Translations under genes and position numbers: made by a program
Assembly (NCBI GenBank): GCA_964345005.1
Contig: CAYFPQ010000072.1
Location: 1-16,394, forward strand
Length of the DNA stretch: 16,394 bases
Reading direction: 5' to 3'
Source: JABMPJ01 sp964345005
GTDB taxonomy: Bacteria > Verrucomicrobiota > Kiritimatiellia > UBA8416 > JABMPJ01
Notes under the pieces: generated by a model
Seen by the model: the letters and a program-made list of their open reading frames with translations, nothing else
Database searches by the model: none
Told to the model about the DNA's origin: nothing
In this document: positions 7,501 through 13,359 of the stretch, in pieces
Layout: each line of letters starts with the position of its first letter
How positions within the stretch are numbered: position 1 is the first letter of the stretch

Positions 7501-9337
7501 CGCCAAGTTTGCCGGTCACTGGGATCTGATCGAGAAGCACTGGGAAGCCATGCGGCGGCTCTACTCCTCCATCACCTTCCGGCAGGGCTGGGCCTCGCCC
7601 GGACATGACTGCATGACCACCGGCTGGATCTTCAACAACGATATGTTCGGCGATCCCTGGCGCCTGCATCACATCATGGCTACCCTGGCCCGGGTGCTCG
7701 ATCATTCGGACGACGAGGCGCTGGCCGCCTACCAGGGCGCGCGGGCGCTCCATTCCTTCGGCATCACCATTCACCGCAATGCTCTGGCCCTGAACCGCCA
7801 TATCATGGTCGGCAACGCCATCAACGACAAAAAGGCCACCGTTACGCCGGGTACGGCGCGCGCCAAAATCCAGTACGGAACCGTTGATGTCGACCAGGGC
7901 TGGCAGGCGCCGTTCAACTGCATGGGCTCTGGAACATTCGACTACCCCATGTTCGGCGCGTTGCTGGACTATTTTCCCGAGAACTCACGGCAATGGATCG
8001 GGGACTGGATGGACGGCATTCCCTCCTGGTGGATGCGCGACGGCGCCTATCGCGGACCCAACGCTTCGCATCAAGGCGCGGAACGGACAGCCAGCGCCTG
8101 GCACGGTCTGAAATGGCTGGCTATCACCACCTATGACCGCGAGAACGTCAGGGAGATCTATCGCAAGGGGTTTGCGCCTGCACCCGGTGAGAAGATCACC
8201 AGCAACAACGGCTCCAAGCGGTGGATGGCCCAGCGACAGTTCAAAGAAGCCATGCCCTTTGTAATCGCACAGAACGATCCCCTGTGGCTGGTGGAGTGGG
8301 ATACCGCCCTGCTGGATGACGGCACGTATGACCGCCAGACGCGTACGGCAACCGTCACCCTCGACGCAAGCCGGCCCGGCACGGCGCTGATGATCAGTCT
8401 CGTGCCGCCGACCGCCGTCAGCGTGAACGGCAAGACGCTGAGCACGGACGACTATGCTTACGACGCGAAGGACGACTCCCTGCGTGTGCCTTTTGGCTAC
8501 GGCCCCCAAGAGATTGTGGTGGCGCTGAAAAGGCACACGCCCAAAGACCTGAACTATCCGGACTTCGCCGGACAGCCGCTGGGCCGTCCCCTCAAGCTTG
8601 CTCGCGCGCCGAAACCGGGCAAGATGGAAGTAAACGTTGCTTCCGGCGACATCGCCGTGGGCGAGTGCGAACCGATCGATATCCGCGCGTTCTGCAACAT
8701 GGGCTTTGTGGACAAGGTCGCGGACGACCGGCGCGGCGGCACCTTCGACGGCGGCGAGGCCTTTCTGTTCCCCGCCGGCAAGCAGATTCTGCGCGGCGTG
8801 CCGTTCACGATCATCGACCCCGATCAGAATGGCGGCAAGAGCTGTATCGTGCTGAACAGTCGCACGCGGGACTACTTCCCCGTGGCCGTAACCAATATCC
8901 CCGTCAACAAGGTCTTCAAACGCCTGTTTTTCTTCCACGGAACCAGCGGCGAATACAAGACGCAAGGGTTGCCCGTCATGACCTACGTGCTGCACTTCAA
9001 GGACCGCGATCCCGTCGTTCTGCGAATCCGCAACAAGAAAGACATCTACAAGTTCAAAGGCTGGATGCCCCAGGAAAAAGACGGCCTGCCGGACCTGGCC
9101 AATGCCCGCGCCGTGCCTTACTTCCCGCTCGGCATCGGCGATGGCGGCTTACATAACAACGGCCATGGCGCCAGCGGCTATGTGATGATGTGGAACAACA
9201 CCGTACGGGAACTGGCCGGTCCGGCCATGGCCCACGAACAGCAGGGATTGGCCGTGCTGGAATCGATCGATATTCTGTCAGCACGATCGTCCGCCACACC
9301 CATGGTGTTTGCAATTACAGGTGAATTGGTGAAGTAA
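4571..9337 (+). CDS. Large secreted LamG protein with probable helical-barrel carbohydrate-active core
   Basis: A 1588-residue exported protein. Residues 1-24 are a signal peptide (basic start, hydrophobic core, AHA cleavage site). Residues about 27-240 form a LamG/concanavalin-like domain ending in GGMLDEVRVLTGRLPTDEEI. Residues about 265-505 are largely helical and charged. A beta-rich region spans about 520-760. An aromatic-rich region at about 850-1220 (GGWLSGWRGNWYDIRSQGD near 946-964) has the look of an alpha/alpha toroid as in glycoside hydrolases or polysaccharide lyases. Two C-terminal beta modules follow, the last at about 1340-1588. I cannot assign a CAZy family or name catalytic residues. 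It heads an operon, its stop overlapping the next start as TAATG. A glycan-binding, glycan-cleaving role is inferred from architecture and neighbours. Confidence 0.8.
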   Translation: MNRKMHLLATALAGLTTIATQAHAVDVLAEYHFEDSLGMTVLDSSHSEAHLTADGFGGSVPFVESPFGEGIVFDRTQQRVQGSSKQPEGQYENIAVECWFKRQGNPAPEERLLQLGDKDYLYMGYWNGDRLIASIRHSKPQYHVTVTSPLPSKDAWHHLFFLRDGNRKEIRFYIDGTLAGRRACPDPVKLTGTKGVPSVNLYLGNGGMSRRQYPYGGMLDEVRVLTGRLPTDEEITHLANIESRTAHGVDAASRTAVILTRARRFLSTLRLALHVLEESGLSTIRDTPGNFLSANLRTIEDRLRKLETQPNGTAAAIRGVYVEMEALEKEMIEQSIALFAPPVYSPRRLYEWYIRRTDPTIAFKKRNEKLLGEIDNQFMDWARNTATLKTFGLTVEADIEQERIRIRKPAYTGQLLLNSMFEQTFSFYKAVAIERFRLAERYLAAQREWDALAKCAEIRRELGAAIADLKDLKREHVKTLNNWKQRGIEKNSFVYAAAMERASDALLEQARAQVYAQHNDVPVIRPGASFYSGGRLAMGGNKQGLPAVEVRGATFYRRHRVLAPYENENYEWQVSFEVPDSAIMETEVEDASWTHSHRVYTYRHFVTDATVRQDCWWSMLSPGTLFDTHGPSLVFSDNTLDSSVAPDKVIGVFDGKPWIVKQGETIDTARMTEGWLLLLWENNAPQMPVLVFFERRPDRFEWLPTGLVAHRAPEIGKTVMAMPYGSVPQPAAQSKKWKKPPEAVVAQCRKMVEHLGYYPLELDEFFSTGATRDAVGKEPIRVWNRVASVIELKDDWKTEFKAYTPIPPLFALGIESGVDIRVEQPLSSPLYIGKYGPFQSVAGTALSYTMPVVRMWNRHCLRPTGEEELLKVYNDHFRDDTHNYDFTKMGGYSPGYCMMSEENRDWWAPHKSRAVLDQAFAQRNALSHAAYPLDFVIETTQAKGGWLSGWRGNWYDIRSQGDIQCYTGLRMLGAYTYAKFAGHWDLIEKHWEAMRRLYSSITFRQGWASPGHDCMTTGWIFNNDMFGDPWRLHHIMATLARVLDHSDDEALAAYQGARALHSFGITIHRNALALNRHIMVGNAINDKKATVTPGTARAKIQYGTVDVDQGWQAPFNCMGSGTFDYPMFGALLDYFPENSRQWIGDWMDGIPSWWMRDGAYRGPNASHQGAERTASAWHGLKWLAITTYDRENVREIYRKGFAPAPGEKITSNNGSKRWMAQRQFKEAMPFVIAQNDPLWLVEWDTALLDDGTYDRQTRTATVTLDASRPGTALMISLVPPTAVSVNGKTLSTDDYAYDAKDDSLRVPFGYGPQEIVVALKRHTPKDLNYPDFAGQPLGRPLKLARAPKPGKMEVNVASGDIAVGECEPIDIRAFCNMGFVDKVADDRRGGTFDGGEAFLFPAGKQILRGVPFTIIDPDQNGGKSCIVLNSRTRDYFPVAVTNIPVNKVFKRLFFFHGTSGEYKTQGLPVMTYVLHFKDRDPVVLRIRNKKDIYKFKGWMPQEKDGLPDLANARAVPYFPLGIGDGGLHNNGHGASGYVMMWNNTVRELAGPAMAHEQQGLAVLESIDILSARSSATPMVFAITGELVK

Positions 9338-10098
9338 TGAACCTGAAACCAGTCTGTGAAATGCTGCCGCATGAGATTGTGGAGGCACGGGACGCCTCTT
9401 CCTGCGCGTTTGTCCCGGTCTCTCCGGCCTTCGAGTGGCATTCCTACCATTTGCCGGTTGGAACGGATGCGCTGATCGCCGAAGGCATCTGCATGCATAT
9501 GGCCGAACGCGTAAACGGCATTTACTTCCGGCCGTTGTCGTTCGGACTCGACTCCACGCGCGACAAAGATCGCCTGGCGGCCTGGGGCTTCAACGAAGAC
9601 GCACACATCTTCGGCATGCGGTTCCCCGATCTTCCGCTTTCCTCCGAATACGCCGCGCCGGACGAAATGCGCAGGAGCATCGTGAACCGGCTCGATGCCA
9701 TACAACAGTCCGGATTCAAGCATGCCTTCATCGTCAATCAACACGGGGGCGCCGGCCAGCACGCAACGCTTGAAGCAACCGGCGGCAGTTTCAAGGTTCA
9801 CTACGTGGCCGCGCACCGGTTCATCACGTATCGTCACGATCTCATGAAGGTCGGCGGCCATGCCGGACAAAGCGAAACCCTGCTACTCATGGCCTTCCGC
9901 CCAGAACTGGTGGACCTGACCCAACTGCCCGAGGGCGAACTGGAAGTCAGAACAACAGGTATTCTGCATGACCAACCGATCATACCGGAATCGTATCACC
10001 CCGGCAAAACACGCGTGTCCGTGGCCAACCGCCTGCGGGAAAACCTGCTCGACAATTTCGAAACCTTCATCAGAAGAACAGTAAAGGGAACATCATGA
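9337..10098 (+). CDS. Creatininase-family metal-dependent hydrolase (paralog 2)
   Basis: A 253-residue creatininase-family protein. FEWHSYHLPVGTD supplies metal ligands Glu33, His35 and Asp44; VNQHGGAGQH (133-142) corresponds to the family NGHGGN block around His136; GGHAGQSETLLL (173-184) matches HAGxxETS and includes Glu180. All expected ligands are present, so it should be active on a cyclic amide or similar C-N bond. No signal peptide is seen, which suggests a cytoplasmic enzyme. It is translationally coupled on both sides: its ATG overlaps the upstream stop (TAATG) and its stop overlaps the sulfatase start (ATGA). It is clearly divergent from the family member at 1152-1847, for example FEWHSYH against LERHGDH, so the two are not a recent duplication. 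The substrate is unknown. Confidence 0.9.
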   Translation: MNLKPVCEMLPHEIVEARDASSCAFVPVSPAFEWHSYHLPVGTDALIAEGICMHMAERVNGIYFRPLSFGLDSTRDKDRLAAWGFNEDAHIFGMRFPDLPLSSEYAAPDEMRRSIVNRLDAIQQSGFKHAFIVNQHGGAGQHATLEATGGSFKVHYVAAHRFITYRHDLMKVGGHAGQSETLLLMAFRPELVDLTQLPEGELEVRTTGILHDQPIIPESYHPGKTRVSVANRLRENLLDNFETFIRRTVKGTS

Positions 10099-11483
10099 CA
10101 AAGCCGAATTTTGTGATTCTGTATCCGGATTCACTGGGCGCCAATGCGGTGTCCTGCTACGGGAGCCGGAACGCGCATACGCCGAACATCGACGCCCTGG
10201 CGGCCGGCGGCGNNNNNNNNNNCGTTCGGTTCGAAAACTGCACCTCGCCGAATCCGGTTTGCATGCCGTCGCGCGCCAGCCTCCTGACCGGCAAGTATGT
10301 ATCCGTCCATAATGTGTATGAAAACGGTGTAACGGATTATCCCGAGGGGCATACCACCTTCCAGCAGGTTCTCAGGAAGCAGGGCTACCACACGGCCTAC
10401 TACGGCAAAACACATTCGATTAATAAACAGGAATGGGATGAAGTATTCGACCTTTATCCGGACTACAATCATTATCTTCAGGCGCGGGGCTTCGATATCG
10501 TTTATCCCGAAAAACTGCCCCTGGATAAACTCTGCGCGGACTTTTCCAAAATACCGGCCGGGGAATTCAGCGAGGTGGTTCTGGGCAATCTGGCGGTCCG
10601 CCATCTCGAGAAGGCCGCGGAATCCGACGATCCATTCCTTCTGTTCATGAGTTTCGAAGCGCCGCATTCGCCCTGGTCGCTACCCGAGGAGTTCCGGCAT
10701 TTCTATCATCCCGAGAACATGGAGCTTTTGGATATCCCCGACGAGGACAGGAAAAAGAAACCCGCGTACCGGCTCGATTACCATGCCAAACGCTCGCTCA
10801 TGGCCACAACGGACGACACGCTCAGGCATGCACTGGCGATCTATCATGCCCTGGCCTCCGTCATGGATGAGCAGGCAGGAAGAATCGTCAAAGCCCTTGA
10901 CGAGTCCGGGCTGAGGGAGAACACCCATATCATCCTGCTGTCGGATCATGGGGATCATGCCGGCAATCATCGCAGCATGGGCAAATGCCTGTCGCTGGAA
11001 GAAGATCTGGTGCGGGTTCCCTTGATTCTGAACAACCCCAAACGCTTCCGCCCGCATGTTTCCGATGCCCTGGTCGAGAGTATCGATGTCTTTCCCACCC
11101 TCATGGAGTTGGCCGGAATCGAGATACCCCGCGGCGTGCAGGGCCGCAGCCTCCTTCCACCGGCCGACGGTAACACTGATCTCGAGGAACGGCGCTACGC
11201 CTTCTCGGAGGAATTCTATACCGGGTTTCCGTCCGGGGTCAGCGTCAGAAGCCGGGATTACAAACTGATCGTGGATTCGGAAGGCTTCGAAGAACTCTAT
11301 TGCATCAGGGATGATCCGCACGAGTGGCGAAATCTGGCCGGACAGGAAGCGTATGCACCGGTCACGACGGAACTGAAGGATGCCCTGATTCAATTCCGGT
11401 TCACGCATGCGGACAAGACCGTGCCGTGCAACGCCCCAAACTGGGTCCGAGAGTTCATGAAGCCCGGCTACCACCGGTATTAA
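10095..11483 (+). CDS. Cys-type sulfatase (S1 / alkaline-phosphatase superfamily)
   Basis: A sulfatase hydrolysing sulfate esters, of 462 residues counting four unknown residues from an N run. The formylglycine motif is CMPSR (Cys56 to Arg60) in PNPVCMPSRASLLTGKY, so it needs a sulfatase-modifying enzyme. Other sites are PDSLGANAVSCYG near the N-terminus, GKTH (104-107), HSPW (191-194) and the metal block LLSDHGDHAGNH (281-292). It ends with the usual DDPHEWRNLAG block. It lacks a signal peptide, which suggests cytoplasmic desulfation of imported oligosaccharides. The ATG overlaps the preceding stop (ATGA). The N run probably marks a false gap: joining the flanks by a two-base overlap restores LAAGGVRFENC, giving about 458 residues. 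The S1 subfamily and sulfated sugar are not evident. Confidence 0.93.
   Translation: MTKPNFVILYPDSLGANAVSCYGSRNAHTPNIDALAAGGXXXXVRFENCTSPNPVCMPSRASLLTGKYVSVHNVYENGVTDYPEGHTTFQQVLRKQGYHTAYYGKTHSINKQEWDEVFDLYPDYNHYLQARGFDIVYPEKLPLDKLCADFSKIPAGEFSEVVLGNLAVRHLEKAAESDDPFLLFMSFEAPHSPWSLPEEFRHFYHPENMELLDIPDEDRKKKPAYRLDYHAKRSLMATTDDTLRHALAIYHALASVMDEQAGRIVKALDESGLRENTHIILLSDHGDHAGNHRSMGKCLSLEEDLVRVPLILNNPKRFRPHVSDALVESIDVFPTLMELAGIEIPRGVQGRSLLPPADGNTDLEERRYAFSEEFYTGFPSGVSVRSRDYKLIVDSEGFEELYCIRDDPHEWRNLAGQEAYAPVTTELKDALIQFRFTHADKTVPCNAPNWVREFMKPGYHRY
10213..10222. other. Assembly gap (10 N)
   Basis: Ten consecutive N bases lie inside the sulfatase gene, in a segment where sulfatases normally read continuously from the NIDxLAxxG block into VRFEN. 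The sequence to the left ends in CG and that to the right begins with CG. A two-base overlap keeps the frame and gives the expected protein, so no sequence need be missing. Confidence 0.9.
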
Positions 11484-11501
11484 CCCCCGCTGAAACCTTG
11501 C

Positions 11502-11530
11502 TTGACTATCCCCTCTATCTCTGCAATAAA
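11502..11530 (+). promoter_or_regulatory. Candidate sigma-70 promoter of the dehydrogenase gene
   Basis: TTGACT (11502-11507) and AATAAA (11525-11530) are separated by 17 bases and lie in an AT-rich stretch between the sulfatase stop and the dehydrogenase start. The -35 matches five of six positions and the -10 four of six. It suggests the dehydrogenase is transcribed on its own, not with the operon upstream. Confidence 0.45.
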
Positions 11531-11593
11531 ATCAATATTCATTAATAGTCATTTAGTAACAATTGTCAGAATGTTTATACAGTGGAGGGGTCG

Positions 11594-12229
11594 ATGGTAC
11601 GGGTATTATATTGTGATCCTGAGAAACAGGTGGTTATCGAAAATATGAAGCTGCCTGCTTTGAACAAGGATCAGGTTCGCGTCAAAACAGTCTACAGCTA
11701 TCTCAGCGCCGGAACCGAGCTGACGATGCTGCAAATGGGGCAAACAAACAATACCTGTGAAGTCACCCGTGATCCGCTGGGATACAGCTTGAGCGGCGAA
11801 GTCATCGAAGTCGGCGCCAATGTGACGCACGTCAAGCCGGGCGACAACGTGGCCTGCGTCGGGGCAGGCGCCCTCCACACCGACGAAGCCATTGTGGCAA
11901 AGAATCTTGTGTCCCCGGTCCCTGCCGGCGTCTCTTTACGCGAAGCGGCGCCGGCCGCTATGATGTGCTTCGCCCTCGGGGGCATTCGCAGGGCCCGCCT
12001 CGAATTCGGGGAAAACGTCCTCGTGCTCGGCGGCGGCGCCATGGGGCAGATCGCGGCACAGTTGGCACAGGCCTGTGGTTGTCATGTCTATATGATGGAC
12101 CTCAATGAGTCCCGCCTGGCAAAAGCCAACAACGGTATAATAACCGTAACAGGCAATGATGCGGGGTGGGAACGCATCAGAACTGAAACCGCACCGGTCG
12201 TTCCATCCACACCCCCGGACATCAGGTAG
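11594..12229 (+). pseudogene. Zinc-type medium-chain dehydrogenase, 3'-truncated
   Basis: The N-terminal 180 residues are a medium-chain (alcohol/sorbitol-type) dehydrogenase. They show the GroES-like fold with LGYSLSGEVIEVGANV (62-77) and KPGDNVACVG, then the Rossmann entry VLVLGGGAMGQ and the nucleotide-binding acid Asp169 in MMDLNESRL. Family members run to about 340 residues. Here similarity stops near residue 180 (about 12133) and some 30 unrelated residues lead to a stop, so half the cofactor domain is missing and the product is unlikely to work. The ATG at 11594 is chosen because GGAGGGG lies five bases ahead; the GTG at 11582 would place it inside the gene. The break abuts a small palindrome (12132-12147) and an inverted sulfatase fragment, pointing to rearrangement. 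Confidence 0.78.
12132..12147. repeat. Small palindrome at the dehydrogenase breakpoint
   Basis: ACGGT and ACCGT form five-base inverted arms around ATAATA, exactly where dehydrogenase similarity ends. It is short enough to be chance; its position at the junction is the only reason to list it. Confidence 0.3.
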
Positions 12230-12235
12230 CGGGAA

Positions 12236-12450
12236 ATCTGATCATCCAGATGATTGATCATGCCGTAATAGGCGGCACGACACGACAGCAGCGTTTCCCC
12301 GGTGAGGTGCACGTGATCGGCGTCGAGGGCAAAGCCCCGCTTGCCTTCCGGCGGCGGCGCGGCCCAGTCGCCAATAACGGGCTGTGTAACCCCCGTTCGC
12401 AGATAGCGCTCCATATAGAACGCCGGCTTCAGTTCGTGCTTCAGTTCGAG
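12236..12450 (-). pseudogene. Internal fragment of a second sulfatase, inverted
   Basis: Read on the minus strand, about 70 codons encode a recognisable internal part of a sulfatase. It runs from AFYMERYLRTGVTQPVIGDW, through DADHVHLTGETLL, to RAAYYGMINHLDDQISRYL. The last block matches the YYGxIxHxDDQIGR helix that precedes the metal-binding SDHG motif in sulfatases. Neither the CxPxR end nor the SDHG end is present, so it is a remnant cut at both sides, oriented opposite to the broken dehydrogenase. It resembles a different subfamily from the intact sulfatase at 10095, which lacks the GDWA-type segment. Exact ends are uncertain by some tens of bases. Confidence 0.65.
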
Positions 12451-12456
12451 ACAAGC

Positions 12457-12490
12457 TTGAGCCTGTTCCGCCTTTACGCTATATGTAGCG
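12457..12490 (+). promoter_or_regulatory. Promoter and overlapping palindromic operator of the nucleotidyltransferase module
   Basis: TTGAGC (12457-12462) and TATATG (12480-12485) are 17 bases apart and end six bases before the ATG at 12492. Transcription would therefore begin at or next to the start codon, and no Shine-Dalgarno is present, which fits a leaderless mRNA. The palindrome CGCTATATGTAGCG (12477-12490), arms CGCTA/TAGCG, covers the -10 and would make a natural operator for autoregulation. No binding protein is identified. Confidence 0.45.
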
Positions 12491-12491
12491 C

Positions 12492-13001
12492 ATGGATGAA
12501 GTTGCCAGACTGCTTGAGGACATGGTGAAGGCAGGAGTCATCACGCGATACGCCGTTTTTGGGGCCGTGGCCCAAATGCGTTACACAGAATCGGTCGCAA
12601 CGCTTGACGCTGATATCCTTGTTGGAGTCCCCGAAGCGCAATCGCTGGACCTTTTGAGCCCGATCTACACCTTCTGTAGGGAGCGCGGATATAGTGCGGA
12701 AGGCGAAGCCATTCGAGTGGGTGACTGGCCCGTGCAGTTCATCCCCGCTTTCAGCGCCCTGACCGAGGCCGCCATGCGCGAGGCCGAAGAGGGGCAGGTT
12801 GATGATGTGCCTTTGCGAGTCGTCTCTGCTGCCTATCTCGCGGTTATTGCTCTGAGCGTAGGGCGTGCCAAAGACCTGGCTCGAATTGTGGCACTACGCG
12901 AAGCGAGGGCGTGCACGAAAGAGGAAATTGCGACGCTCGCCGCGCAACATGACCTGAGCGACGAATGGGAACGATTCCTGGAGCGGTTCAATGAAAGCTG
13001 A
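12492..13001 (+). CDS. Nucleotidyltransferase-fold protein (AbiEii/MNT-like)
   Basis: A 169-residue protein with the minimal nucleotidyltransferase pattern: the turn FGAVA (23-27) in place of the usual GGxA, and the acidic pair Asp39-Ala-Asp41 in TLDADILVGVP. The third acidic position appears replaced by Gln82 in WPVQFIPAF. The C-terminal block LSVGRAKDLARIVAL (121-135) is typical of AbiEii-like and related nucleotidyltransferase proteins found in toxin-antitoxin or defence modules. It overlaps the next gene by 11 bases, so the two are coupled. No Shine-Dalgarno precedes the ATG; the promoter sits immediately upstream. NMP transfer to tRNA or a partner protein is known for relatives; here activity is unproven and the Gln at the third site leaves doubt. 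Confidence 0.78.
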   Translation: MDEVARLLEDMVKAGVITRYAVFGAVAQMRYTESVATLDADILVGVPEAQSLDLLSPIYTFCRERGYSAEGEAIRVGDWPVQFIPAFSALTEAAMREAEEGQVDDVPLRVVSAAYLAVIALSVGRAKDLARIVALREARACTKEEIATLAAQHDLSDEWERFLERFNES

Positions 13002-13281
13002 GGTACAGGATCTGCTTGAGCGACAGGCGCAATGGCAGCGTTCACGGGCCTCGCTGCCATGGGGCGACAAATTGCGTGCATCGATCGCGTTGCGGCGGAG
13101 TGTTCTTAGTCTTCGCCGGCATGGTGTCGGACAGCCGACCGACCACGCCGCTTCTCCGCGATCCGATTGCGCGGGGTCGGGATCGCTATCGATTTCGATG
13201 ATCGAGACCGATTCGGATAGCGATTCCGACTCCGACGGACTCTCACCCAACGGGTGTAGCGGTGTTCGCGCATCGGTTTAG
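12991..13281 (+). CDS. Small partner protein of the nucleotidyltransferase, with Asp/Ser repeat tail
   Basis: A 96-residue protein in two unlike parts. Residues 1-44 (LLERQAQWQRSRASLPWGDK and the following basic helix) look like the short helical proteins commonly encoded right after such nucleotidyltransferases, so this is likely the cognate partner. From about residue 45 the sequence loses that character and enters an Asp/Ser repeat (DSDSDSDSD, 74-82) encoded by a GAT-NNN hexanucleotide tract. The tail may be intergenic repeat DNA read through after loss of the original stop. The start lies within the last codons of the upstream gene (11-base overlap), typical of paired modules. An antitoxin or regulatory role is inferred from context only. 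Confidence 0.6.
   Translation: MKAEVQDLLERQAQWQRSRASLPWGDKLRASIALRRSVLSLRRHGVGQPTDHAASPRSDCAGSGSLSISMIETDSDSDSDSDGLSPNGCSGVRASV
13180..13233. repeat. GAT-NNN hexanucleotide tract
   Basis: On the plus strand GAT or GAC recurs with a six-base period (GATTCG, GATAGC, GATTCC, GACTCC), preceded by looser TCGATTTCGAT units. It lies inside the 3' part of the small partner gene, where it encodes alternating Asp and other residues. The same period is seen at 14684-14806. Confidence 0.55.
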
Positions 13282-13325
13282 CTGTAAGTGTGTAAAGAGC
13301 AATAATATGCTGCAAATGACAGTAC

Positions 13326-13342
13326 CAACTGCGGCGCAGTTG
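13326..13342. repeat. Perfect short palindrome between convergent genes
   Basis: CAACTGCGGCGCAGTTG has eight-base perfect arms around one central base. It lies between the plus-strand small partner gene and the end of the minus-strand beta-sandwich gene. It has no T-run, so it is not a standard intrinsic terminator; it could be a repetitive palindrome or a stable 3' hairpin. Confidence 0.45.
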
Positions 13343-13359
13343 AACTGCCGACTGTAGGG

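Noticed and set aside
7985..8995. Minus-strand open frame of 336 codons
   Set aside because: Antisense shadow of the C-terminal part of the LamG protein, with no recognisable motif or ribosome-site context.
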